NCBI GenBank assembly: GCA_036266975.1
Contig: DATAWZ010000220.1
Span: 1-21,097 of the forward strand
Length of the DNA: 21,097 nt
Reading direction: 5' to 3'
From: DATAWZ01 sp036266975
GTDB taxonomy: Bacteria > Actinomycetota > Thermoleophilia > Solirubrobacterales > Solirubrobacteraceae
The translations under genes and the position numbers were made by a program. Below the pieces are notes generated by a model. It was given only the letters and a program-made list of their open reading frames with translations. It was not told where the DNA came from and did no database searches. The stretch's first letter is position 1; each line of letters opens with the position of its first letter. Shown here piece after piece: positions 15,322-21,097 of this stretch.

Positions 15322-15576
15322 ATGCGACATCACCTCCATCTCAGCGAGCGCCGCCCGGCCCGCAGCGTCGCCGCCCGGCGCTTCGGCATCGCGGCGCGCC
15401 CGGAGCGCCGCCCCGGCGTCGGCCCCTCGAGCTCCGATCCGGAGACCGTGCGCGCCCGGCAGGCCGGTGGCCCCGTCGACCGCGCCCAGTACAACTGCGA
15501 ATGCGGCTACGCGTTCGCCGCGCAGGTCTCGACGACGGTCCGCTGCCCGCACTGCGGCGACCACCAGGCCTGGTAG
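15322..15576 (+). CDS. small zinc-ribbon protein of unknown function
   Basis: An 84-aa basic protein. The first 55 residues are rich in Arg, Pro and Ala and look disordered; the C-terminus is a compact zinc ribbon with CxC (C59, C61) and CPHC (C75, C78), ending in HQAW. This cysteine spacing resembles FmdB/rubredoxin-like ribbons that bind one metal ion. ATG 15322 is selected because it has the strong Shine-Dalgarno AAAGGA 7 nt upstream; the open frame continues further upstream through the promoter region of ccmE and is not credible there. The gene stands alone, divergent from ccmE. I do not recognise a specific function; nucleic-acid binding or redox sensing would suit the fold. Confidence 0.65.
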   Translation: MRHHLHLSERRPARSVAARRFGIAARPERRPGVGPSSSDPETVRARQAGGPVDRAQYNCECGYAFAAQVSTTVRCPHCGDHQAW

Positions 15577-15592
15577 CCCCCGCCGGCGCTCG

Positions 15593-15644
15593 CCGACCGC
15601 GTCGGAAGCGCCCGACGCCCCCGCTGGACCACCGCCGCGTGGTC
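15593..15644 (+). terminator. two GC-rich hairpins after the zinc-ribbon gene
   Basis: CCGAC-CGC-GTCGG (15593-15605) and GACCAC-6 nt-GTGGTC (15627-15644) are perfect hairpins 16 nt downstream of the stop. There is no clear U-tract, as is common in high-GC actinobacteria, so terminator function is inferred from position. Confidence 0.4.
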
Positions 15645-15658
15645 GGCGCAGGTTCCTC

Positions 15659-15710
15659 ACAAAGCCGATAATTTCCATAATTTCGGTAAACACGAGCAGC
15701 TTTGTAGGAT
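15659..15710 (+). promoter_or_regulatory. AT-rich regulatory region and promoter of the sulfate importer operon
   Basis: ACAAAGC (15659-15665) and GCTTTGT (15699-15705) form a perfect inverted repeat 33 nt apart. Between them ATAATTTC occurs twice in direct orientation with a 9-nt period (15668-15675, 15677-15684). The right arm touches the -10 TAGGAT (15705-15710); TTCGGT 17 nt upstream is a weak -35. Transcription should start near 15717, leaving a leader of about 46 nt before the TTG at 15763. The patch is strikingly AT-rich for this genome and is a good operator candidate. Confidence 0.5.
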
Positions 15711-15762
15711 ATGGTGCTCGGCCCTCAGCCGTTCCCTGTCCAACGACCCAGGAATCTGACCC

Positions 15763-16737
15763 TTGACACGACGTCTCCTCGCACTGCTCAGCACCGTCGC
15801 GCTCGTGGCCGGCCTCGCCGCCTGCGGCTCGTCGTCCTCCAGCGGCAGCAAGCACCTGAGCCTGGTCGCCTACTCGACCCCTCAGGCCGCGTACGCCAAG
15901 CTGACGGCCGCCTTCGAGGCCACACCGGCCGGCAGGGGCGTGACGTTCACCCAGTCGTTCGGCGCCTCCGGCCAGCAGTCCAAGGCCGTGCTCGCCGGGC
16001 TGCCCGCCAACGTCGTGGCCCTCTCGCTCGACCCCGACGTGACCAAGCTCGTCAAGGCCGGCCTGGTCTCCCCGAGCTGGGATTCCGGTCCGAACCAGGG
16101 AATCGTCAGCACGACGGTCGCGGTGATCATCGTCCGCAGGGGAAACCCCAAGCACATCACCGGCTGGGACAGCCTGATCAAGCCGGGCGTCCAGGTCGTC
16201 ACCCCCAACCCGGTCTCCTCGGGCAGCGCGCGCTGGAACATCCTCGCCGCCTACGGCGCGGAGCTCAAGGAGGGCAAGACGCCGGCCCAGGCCGACGCCT
16301 ACCTGACCGCGCTGTTCAAGCACGTCGTCAGCCAGGACACCAGCGCCCGCAACGCCGAGGAGACCTTCCTCAGCGGCCGCGGTAACGCCCTGCTCGACTA
16401 CGAGAACGAGGCGATCAGCCTGCAGCGCAAGGGCGAGCCGGTTCAGGAGGTCCTGCCCTCGAGCACGATCCTGATCCAGAACCCGGCGGCCGTGGTCACC
16501 CGGGGCGGCGACACCGCGGTCGCGCAGCAGTTCATCAGCTACCTGCAGACCCCGGCGGCGCAGCAGATCTTTGCCTCGGAGGGCTTTCGCCCGACGATCC
16601 AGAGCCTGGTCAACAGCGCCGAGTTCCCGACCATCCCGGGCCTGTTCACCGCCGCCGACCTGGGCGGCTGGACGAAGCTCGACACCGAGTTCTTCGATCC
16701 GGGCGGACTGATCACCAAGATCGACTCGAGTGGCTAG
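15763..16737 (+). CDS. sulfate-type ABC importer substrate-binding lipoprotein
   Basis: A 324-aa exported lipoprotein. The signal peptide ends in lipobox LAAC with C21 as lipidation site, followed by a Ser/Gly linker. The mature part has the Sbp/CysP family segments SFGASGQQSKAVLAGL, ANVVALSLDPDVTKLV, VTPNPVSSGSARWN and GNALLDYENEA, used to bind sulfate or thiosulfate by main-chain contacts. It starts at TTG 15763, with AGGA about 10 nt upstream. It leads a four-gene operon with very tight joins, so the complete importer is encoded together. The related molybdate and tungstate binders have other signatures; sulfate or thiosulfate is the best call. Confidence 0.88.
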   Translation: MTRRLLALLSTVALVAGLAACGSSSSSGSKHLSLVAYSTPQAAYAKLTAAFEATPAGRGVTFTQSFGASGQQSKAVLAGLPANVVALSLDPDVTKLVKAGLVSPSWDSGPNQGIVSTTVAVIIVRRGNPKHITGWDSLIKPGVQVVTPNPVSSGSARWNILAAYGAELKEGKTPAQADAYLTALFKHVVSQDTSARNAEETFLSGRGNALLDYENEAISLQRKGEPVQEVLPSSTILIQNPAAVVTRGGDTAVAQQFISYLQTPAAQQIFASEGFRPTIQSLVNSAEFPTIPGLFTAADLGGWTKLDTEFFDPGGLITKIDSSG

Positions 16738-17548
16738 CCTCACCACCCCGCTCCCGCGGGCGCGCCGGCGTGATCTCGGCGCGTCCGCGACGTATCTGGG
16801 CCGCGGCGCGCTCGGCATCTACCTGTCGATCATCGTGTTGCTGCCGGTGGCCGCGCTGTTCGCTCACGCCGGCAGCCCGGCCGCCTTTTGGCGCGCGGTC
16901 ACGGCCCACGAGGCCGAGACGGCGATCGCGCTGACCCTGATCGCCGCGGCGATCGCGGCGATCGTGAATGGGATCATGGGCACGCTCGTCGCCTGGGTGC
17001 TCGTGCGCGACTCCTTCCGCGGCAAGAGCGTGGTCAACGCGCTGGTGGACCTACCCTTCGCGCTGCCGACGATCGTCGCGGGCCTCACGCTGCTGCTGCT
17101 CTACGGCGGCCAGGGTCTGAACGTCGGCGTCACGTTCACGCGCGGCGCGGTCGTGCTCGCGTTGCTGTTCGTCACGCTTCCCTTCACCGTGCGCGCGGTG
17201 CAGCCCGTGCTGACCGAGCTCGACCAGTCGATGGAGGAGACGGCCTCGTCGCTTGGGGCCCGGCCGGGGCAGGTGCTCAGCCGGATCGTCCTGCCCGCCC
17301 TGCGCCCGGCGATTCTCTCGGGCGTCGCGCTGAGCTTCGCGCGTGCCCTCGGCGAGTTCGGCTCGCTGGTGCTCATCACCGGCAACCTGCCCAACCACAC
17401 CGAGGTCGCCTCGGTCTACATCTTCGGCCAGGTCCAGAACGGGGAGACCCAGGTCCCCGCCGCGGTGTCGGTGCTGCTGCTGCTGATCGCGGTGGTCGTG
17501 CTCGGCGCCCTCGAGCTGCTCATCCGTCGCCGGAGCCATCGTGTCTGA
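16730..17548 (+). CDS. cysT: sulfate ABC importer permease, CysT/CysU type
   Basis: A 272-aa inner-membrane permease with about six hydrophobic helices. The cytoplasmic EAA loop reads MEETASSLGARPGQVLSRIV (about residues 169-188), which docks to the ATPase. Segments LVDLPFALPTIVAGLTLLLLYG and LGEFGSLVLITGNLPN are typical of CysT. The GTG start overlaps the lipoprotein stop by 8 nt; the next permease gene begins 8 nt before this one ends. Its partner is the CysW-type protein downstream. Confidence 0.9.
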   Translation: MASLTTPLPRARRRDLGASATYLGRGALGIYLSIIVLLPVAALFAHAGSPAAFWRAVTAHEAETAIALTLIAAAIAAIVNGIMGTLVAWVLVRDSFRGKSVVNALVDLPFALPTIVAGLTLLLLYGGQGLNVGVTFTRGAVVLALLFVTLPFTVRAVQPVLTELDQSMEETASSLGARPGQVLSRIVLPALRPAILSGVALSFARALGEFGSLVLITGNLPNHTEVASVYIFGQVQNGETQVPAAVSVLLLLIAVVVLGALELLIRRRSHRV

Positions 17549-18368
17549 GGGGCTGCTCCCGCGGCCGGCCCGGCTCGGAGCCCGCAGCGTGGCGCTCGCC
17601 TACCTGGGCGTGCTGCTGCTCGCCCCGGTGGGGATGATCTTCTACCGCACCTTCGAGCACGGGGTCTCGCCCGTCTGGAACGCGCTCACCTCGCAGCCGG
17701 CCGTGCACGCCCTGCTGCTCACGCTCGAGCTGATCGCGATCGCGGTCCCGCTGAACACGGTCTTCGGGGTCCTGGCCGCGATGTGGATCGTGCGCGGGCG
17801 CTCGCGCGGACGCTGGCTGGTCGGCCTGCTCATCGACCTGCCCTTCGCGCTCTCGCCGGTCGTGGTCGGCCTGGCCCTGCTGCTGGTGTACGGCGACAAC
17901 GGCTGGTTCGGCAACACGCTGACCGGCGAGGGCGTCCAGGTCGCCTTCGCCGTCCCGGGCATGGTGCTCGCGACGTGCTTCGTCTCGTTGCCGTACGTCA
18001 CGCGCGAGTGCGTGCCGGCGCTGCGCGAGATCGGCACCGAGCCCGAGGAGGCGGCGGCCACGCTGGGCGCGAGCCGCTGGCAGACCTTCTGGCGCGTCAC
18101 GCTGCCCGCGCTGCGCTGGGCGGTCGTCTACGGCGTGGTGCTGACCACCGCACGCTCGCTCGGCGAGTTCGGCGCGGTGAGCATCATCTCCGGCGACATC
18201 GAGGGCAAGACCCAGAGCCTGCCCCTGTACGTGCAGGACCGCTACGCCAACTTCGACACCGTCGGGGCCTACTCGGCCTCGATGTTGCTCGCGGCGCTCG
18301 CGCTGGCGACGCTGCTGCTCATGAGTCGCTTCACGCGACACCGATCCACGACGATGACGACGGGGTGA
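17541..18368 (+). CDS. cysW: sulfate ABC importer permease, CysW type
   Basis: A 275-aa second permease subunit with about six membrane helices. It has the EAA loop EPEEAAATLGASRWQTFWRV (about residues 165-184) and the CysW-like stretches LLIDLPFALSPVVVGLALLLVYG and LGEFGAVSIISGDIEGKTQSL. GTG 17541 overlaps the cysT stop by 8 nt. The pair forms the heterodimeric channel of the importer. The ATPase gene begins 7 nt after the stop. Confidence 0.9.
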   Translation: MSEGLLPRPARLGARSVALAYLGVLLLAPVGMIFYRTFEHGVSPVWNALTSQPAVHALLLTLELIAIAVPLNTVFGVLAAMWIVRGRSRGRWLVGLLIDLPFALSPVVVGLALLLVYGDNGWFGNTLTGEGVQVAFAVPGMVLATCFVSLPYVTRECVPALREIGTEPEEAAATLGASRWQTFWRVTLPALRWAVVYGVVLTTARSLGEFGAVSIISGDIEGKTQSLPLYVQDRYANFDTVGAYSASMLLAALALATLLLMSRFTRHRSTTMTTG

Positions 18369-18375
18369 AAGCAGG

Positions 18376-19353
18376 ATGGCGATCGAGATCCACGACGTCC
18401 GCAAGCGCTTTGGCGACTACACCGCCCTCGACCAGGTGTCGGTGCTCGTCCCCGACGGCTCGCTGACCGCGCTGCTCGGGCCGAGCGGCAGCGGCAAGTC
18501 GACCCTGCTGCGCGTGATCGCCGGCCTGGAGCGCCCCGACACCGGCCGGGTGTACATCGGCGAGCAGGACGTCACCGACCGCCCGGCGCGCGAGCGCGGC
18601 GTCGGCTTCGTCTTTCAGCACTACGCCGCCTTCAAGCACATGACCGTGCGCGACAACGTCGCCTTCGGGCTCGACGTGCGCCGCTCGCGCCGCGCCCGCA
18701 GGCGCGAGCGGGCGGGGATCGACGCGCGCGTGCGCGAGCTGCTCGCGCTCGTGCGCCTGGAGGGGCTCGAGGACCGGTATCCCGATCAGCTCTCCGGCGG
18801 GCAGCGCCAGCGGATGGCGCTTGCGCGCGCGCTCGCGCCCGACCCGTCGGTGCTGCTGCTCGACGAGCCCTTCGGCGCGCTCGACGCACAGGTGCGTGCC
18901 GAGCTGCGCGACTGGCTGCGCCGCCTGCACGACGAGATCCACGTGACCACGATCGTCGTGACCCACGATCAGGAGGAGGCGATGGACGTCGCCGCCCAGA
19001 TCGTCGTGATGAACGCGGGCCGCATCGAGCAGTGCGGCAGCCCCCGCGAGCTCTACGAGCACCCGGCGAGCGAATGGGTGATGGGCTTCGTCGGCCCGGT
19101 CAACCGGCTTCAGGACGGGCTGCGCCGGCCGCACGACGTCCAGGTCCTCGAGTGGGGCGACAGCGACGCAGACGAGGCCCTCGTGCAGCGCGTCGTGCAC
19201 CTGGGCTTCGAGGTCCGCGTCGAGCTGCTGCTCGCCGACGGCCAGACGCTGCGCGCCCAGCTCACGCGCGAGCAGGCCGCCGAGCTCGAGCTCGCCCCCG
19301 GCGAGATCGTGGGCGTGCGGCTCGGAAGCCCGTCCGCCTTCACGATGGTCTAG
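18376..19353 (+). CDS. cysA: sulfate ABC importer ATP-binding protein CysA
   Basis: A 325-aa ATPase: Walker A GPSGSGKST (residues 35-43), Q-loop FVFQHYAAFKHMTV, signature LSGGQRQRMALARALA, Walker B VLLLDEPFGALD and H-loop VVTHD. The FKHMTV stretch after the Q-loop is typical of CysA. The C-terminal 85 residues form a regulatory TOBE/CysA-type domain, a little shorter than in E. coli CysA (365 aa). It powers import through CysT/CysW. ATG 18376 is preceded by GAAAGCAGG with no good spacing, so coupling to cysW is likely. The stop codon TAG lies in the terminal CTAG of the second MITE-like element. Confidence 0.92.
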   Translation: MAIEIHDVRKRFGDYTALDQVSVLVPDGSLTALLGPSGSGKSTLLRVIAGLERPDTGRVYIGEQDVTDRPARERGVGFVFQHYAAFKHMTVRDNVAFGLDVRRSRRARRRERAGIDARVRELLALVRLEGLEDRYPDQLSGGQRQRMALARALAPDPSVLLLDEPFGALDAQVRAELRDWLRRLHDEIHVTTIVVTHDQEEAMDVAAQIVVMNAGRIEQCGSPRELYEHPASEWVMGFVGPVNRLQDGLRRPHDVQVLEWGDSDADEALVQRVVHLGFEVRVELLLADGQTLRAQLTREQAAELELAPGEIVGVRLGSPSAFTMV

Positions 19354-19514
19354 TGGCACCTCCTGCAAATCCGCTCCCGCTTCGCGGCTGCAAATCTTCG
19401 CCTGGCGGCGTCCTCGGGAGCCGAAATAGCGCTGCTGTTCCGGCTCCCTGCGTCCTGACCATGCTCGATTTTCGCTCGCGAATCGACGACCGGATTTACC
19501 GGAGGCACCACTAG
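19350..19514 (-). mobile_element. MITE-like 165-bp element, copy 2 (inverted)
   Basis: Same length and near-identical sequence to the element at 7341-7505 but in the opposite orientation; about 160 of 165 positions agree by eye. Ends are CTAGTGG and CCACTAG. Like copy 1 it begins in the stop codon of the upstream + strand gene, here cysA. It encodes no protein, so it would depend on a transposase elsewhere. Confidence 0.8.
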
Positions 19515-19560
19515 AAGGCCCGCGCGGCTCGCTCGGCCGGGCGCTGGAACGCCGCCGCCG

Positions 19561-19614
19561 AGGGGGTGGCGTAGTTCAGCGTCGCCCTAGTGCGCCAGGG
19601 TACGCCACCCCCCT
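19561..19614. terminator. long-armed inverted repeat between convergent cysA and arsC-like genes
   Basis: GGGGGTGGCGTA (19562-19573) is perfectly complementary to TACGCCACCCCC (19601-19612), with a 27-nt loop. The right arm runs into the stop codon of the minus-strand ArsC-like gene. Position between convergent genes suggests a two-way terminator, though the loop is long and there is no U-tract. The rest of 19515-19560 shows nothing recognisable. Confidence 0.45.
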
Positions 19615-19948
19615 AGTCGAGCAGCTCGAGCACCCGCTCGGGCGGCCGCGCAGGCAGCACTCGCTCACCGGATTGCGCCAGCGGACGCTGCAGCAGCTCG
19701 GGCCGCTCCACGAGCGCCCGCAGCGTCGCCTCGTGGTCGTCGAGGGGCAGCTCGCGCGCGCCGGCCTCCTTCAAGCGCACCACCTCGCGCGGGCGCAGCC
19801 CGGCGGCGTCGAGCAGCGCGCGCAGCGTCGCCGCGCCGACCGGCGCCTGCAGGCAGTCGACCCGCTCGACGTCGACGCCTCGCTCCTGCAGCGGCGCCAC
19901 GACGCGCCGGCAGGTCGTGCAGGTCGGCTTCTCGTAGACGGTGATCAG
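19613..19948 (-). CDS. ArsC/Spx-family thioredoxin-fold protein
   Basis: About 111 aa, normal for the ArsC family. It begins ITVYEKPTCTTCRRVVAPL, with a CTTC (CxxC, C10 and C13) at the thioredoxin-fold active site, and ends RPPERVLELLD as in ArsC-like proteins. The loop with the ArsC Arg is near RPLAQSGERVLPARP. CxxC is more like Spx and YffB-type members than classical glutaredoxin-dependent arsenate reductase (Cys-X-X-Ser/Arg), so the substrate is unclear; a disulfide role is as likely as arsenate. No ATG, GTG or TTG fits: the best start is CTG 19948, overlapping the Rrf2 stop as CTGA. It is translationally coupled to the regulator. Confidence 0.7.
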   Translation of the reverse strand: MITVYEKPTCTTCRRVVAPLQERGVDVERVDCLQAPVGAATLRALLDAAGLRPREVVRLKEAGARELPLDDHEATLRALVERPELLQRPLAQSGERVLPARPPERVLELLD

Positions 19949-20403
19949 CGGGTCTTCCAGGCCTCGCGGTCCCCGGCGAGCTCGACCACGACGGGCGGGA
20001 GCTGGCCGGCGGCGATGTCCGCGAGCGTCACGTGCTCGAGCACCGCGCGCAGGTTGGCCCGCACCGCGATCCAGATCTGCTGCAGCGGCTCCGCGCTGCC
20101 GGCGTAGTTGACTTCCTCGGGCCGCTGGCCGCGGACGCCGACGAGCGGCCCCTCGACGGCGCGGATGACCGCGGCGAGCGTGACCTCGTCGGCGGGCCGC
20201 GCGAGCCAGAAGCCGCCGTCCGGGCCGCGCTGCGAGCGCACCAGGCCGGCGCTGCGCAGCTGGCTGAGGATGTTCTCCAGGAACGACGTCGGAATCTCCT
20301 GGGCGCGGCTGATGTCGTCGACCTTGCGCGGCGCGTCCGGCGCCCCGCTCGCGAGCTCGATCGCTGCGCGTACTGCGTAATCGGCCTTCGCTGACACTTT
20401 CAC
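19945..20403 (-). CDS. Rrf2-family transcriptional regulator
   Basis: A 152-aa protein starting KVSAKADYAVRAAIELA, the classical Rrf2 N-terminus. A winged helix-turn-helix covers about residues 10-65, with ISRAQEIPTSFLENILSQLRSAGLVRSQRG and the wing GPDGGFWLARP. The usual iron-sulfur ligand region (about residues 85-115) contains no cysteine, so it is not an IscR/NsrR-type cluster sensor and is closer to CymR, which senses cysteine supply via a partner. GTG 20403 is chosen as it gives the family N-terminus and sits 7 nt after CACAAT; a longer open frame runs back through the tRNA gene and is not real. It is followed by the ArsC-like gene with an overlap. Confidence 0.9.
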   Translation of the reverse strand: MKVSAKADYAVRAAIELASGAPDAPRKVDDISRAQEIPTSFLENILSQLRSAGLVRSQRGPDGGFWLARPADEVTLAAVIRAVEGPLVGVRGQRPEEVNYAGSAEPLQQIWIAVRANLRAVLEHVTLADIAAGQLPPVVVELAGDREAWKTR

Positions 20404-20410
20404 GGTCGGG

Positions 20411-20416
20411 ATTGTG
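20411..20416 (-). promoter_or_regulatory. -10 element of the Rrf2 gene
   Basis: CACAAT on the minus strand (one mismatch to TANNNT) ends 7 nt before GTG 20403. No Shine-Dalgarno is present in the gap, so the message is probably leaderless. Confidence 0.4.
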
Positions 20417-20501
20417 TCGAAAATGAGGAGGCGAGGGGCCCGGCTCGCCGACTTCGTCGGCTGCGCCGCCCTCGTAGTGGAGGCCGCAAGGCGGAAAGGC
20501 A

Positions 20502-20574
20502 AGCGGCGGACGGGGTTCGAACCCGCGACCCCGAGCTTGGGAAGCTCGTGCTCTACCAACTGAGCTACCGCCGC
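20502..20574 (-). tRNA. tRNA-Gly, anticodon CCC
   Basis: The minus strand folds into a full cloverleaf of 73 nt: acceptor GCGGCGG with CCGCCGC, D-arm GCTC/GAGC, anticodon stem CGAGC/GCTCG with loop TTCCCAA (anticodon CCC, reading GGG), variable GGGTC, T-arm GCGGG/CCCGT with loop TTCGAAC. The discriminator is U, as in glycine tRNAs. CCA is not encoded. TACACT at 20591-20586 is a good -10 for it. Confidence 0.95.
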
Positions 20575-20585
20575 AGCGAGGGGCA

Positions 20586-20591
20586 AGTGTA
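20586..20591 (-). promoter_or_regulatory. -10 element of the tRNA-Gly gene
   Basis: TACACT on the minus strand fits TANNNT and lies 11 nt before the mature 5' end at 20574, leaving a very short 5' leader. No clear -35. Confidence 0.4.
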
Positions 20592-20613
20592 CCCCGCCCC
20601 CACGCCACCCGCC

Positions 20614-20619
20614 TATATT
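20614..20619 (+). promoter_or_regulatory. -10 element of the TlpA/CcmG-like gene
   Basis: TATATT (TANNNT) followed by 8 nt and then GTG 20628, with no ribosome binding site between. It is divergent to the tRNA promoter, about 23 bp away. Confidence 0.45.
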
Positions 20620-20627
20620 TGGGCGCC

Positions 20628-21097
20628 GTGCGACGCCCCCGTCTGTCGATCGCCGCGAGCCTGGTTGGCGGTGCGGCCGTCATCGCGTTGCTCGCCTACG
20701 GGCTGGCGGCCCGTTCGACGAGCCGGACGTTTGATGACGACGTGGCCCACGGGGTCTACCCGCCCGCCCCGAGCCGGATGCTGCCGCGGCTGGGCGGAGC
20801 CGGCGACTCGAGCCTGGCCGCTTACCGCGGCGAGGTCGTCGTGCTGAACTTCTGGGCCTCCTGGTGCCCGCCGTGCCAGTCCGAGGCGCCCATGCTCGAG
20901 ACCGCGCAACGCACGTTGCAGGCCCACGACGCCACGATCCTCGGCGTGACCTACAACGACGCCACGCCGGACTCGGAGAGCTTCGTGCACAGGTACGGCC
21001 TGACCTACCCGGACCTGCGCGACGTCGGCGGCCACCTCGCCCACGCGTACGGCACCGTCGCGCTCCCGGAGAGCTTCGTCATCGACCGTCACGGCCA
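20628..21097 (+). CDS. TlpA/CcmG-like thiol-disulfide oxidoreductase (3' truncated by window)
   Basis: The gene runs off the window end; 156 codons are visible. An N-terminal membrane anchor (about residues 7-27) is followed by a thioredoxin-like domain: GEVVVLNFWASWCPPCQSEA with catalytic WCPPC (C80, C83), then ILGVTYNDA and the cis-Pro region VALPESFVID. This is the pattern of CcmG/ResA/TlpA proteins, which face outside the membrane and keep apocytochrome cysteines reduced. The GTG start gives the complete anchor and lies 8 nt after TATATT. Together with ccmE/ccmF about 5.5 kb away it suggests a function in cytochrome c maturation, but the general TlpA family does other jobs too; downstream genes would decide. 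Confidence 0.88.
   Translation, partial: MRRPRLSIAASLVGGAAVIALLAYGLAARSTSRTFDDDVAHGVYPPAPSRMLPRLGGAGDSSLAAYRGEVVVLNFWASWCPPCQSEAPMLETAQRTLQAHDATILGVTYNDATPDSESFVHRYGLTYPDLRDVGGHLAHAYGTVALPESFVIDRHG

Noticed and set aside
15711..15762. Leader peptide starting at ATG 15711 before the sulfate binding protein
   Set aside because: The ATG directly follows the -10 element, so it would lie upstream of the expected transcription start, and no ribosome binding site is possible.
20404..20586. Upstream extension of the Rrf2 frame
   Set aside because: It runs through the tRNA-Gly gene and spells tRNA-derived peptide (VAQLVEHELPKLGVAGSNPV type); the Rrf2 N-terminus is at 20403.

Overview
The window is a stretch of very GC-rich bacterial chromosome with dense genes, frequent GTG/TTG starts and stop/start overlaps. 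Its gene families suggest an actinobacterium, probably of the Thermoleophilia/Solirubrobacterales type: an NDMA-dependent-type alcohol dehydrogenase, acyl-CoA dehydrogenase with a phosphotransferase-DUF6285 fusion, a Ccm-type (system I) cytochrome c maturation cluster, TldD/TldE and a CysA-type sulfate importer. This placement is an inference from content and style, not a database match. I see no rRNA, prophage, CRISPR array or complete transposase.

Layout. 1-1221: 3' part of an ABC exporter. 1288-2244: membrane-anchored class A beta-lactamase-like serine hydrolase. 2234-3378 (-): alcohol dehydrogenase broken by three single-base indels. A short divergent promoter region with a 19-bp palindromic operator (3402-3420) separates it from a + strand CoA cluster: thiolase, a biotin-carboxyltransferase-like TIM barrel protein with no biotin domain, and an acyl-CoA dehydrogenase. 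7341-7722: gene-free, with a 165-bp MITE-like element and a pair of 42-bp hairpin repeats. 7723-9000 (-): phosphotransferase-DUF6285 fusion. 9073-11888: tldD-tldE. 11885-15186 (-): ccmE, ccmF, a small CcmI-like membrane protein, then secG. 15322-15576: small zinc-ribbon protein behind a leader hairpin that buries its ribosome binding site. 15763-19353: complete sulfate-type ABC importer (lipoprotein, two permeases, ATPase). 19350-19514: second MITE copy, inverted relative to the first. 19613-20403 (-): Rrf2 regulator followed by an ArsC/Spx-like protein. 20502-20574 (-): tRNA-Gly(CCC). 20628-end: start of a TlpA/CcmG-like thiol-disulfide protein.

How the parts may work together. The thiolase, carboxyltransferase-like protein and acyl-CoA dehydrogenase are tightly packed and look like one CoA-ester catabolic unit; the divergent dehydrogenase shares its operator region. 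CcmE/CcmF/CcmI-like, and possibly the TlpA-like protein, serve cytochrome c maturation; CcmE carries Cys in place of the usual haem-binding His. The sulfate importer has its own AT-rich regulatory region, and a cysteine-free (CymR-like rather than IscR-like) Rrf2 regulator is encoded nearby.

The most interesting signals are: (i) a recurring start geometry, TANNNT then 6-8 nt then GTG/TTG, implying widespread leaderless transcription; (ii) two near-identical 165-bp elements inserted exactly at CTAG stop codons; (iii) a Lys-to-Glu change at the carbamylated-lysine position of the carboxyltransferase-like protein; (iv) the Cys-type CcmE; and (v) the leader hairpin of the zinc-ribbon gene.
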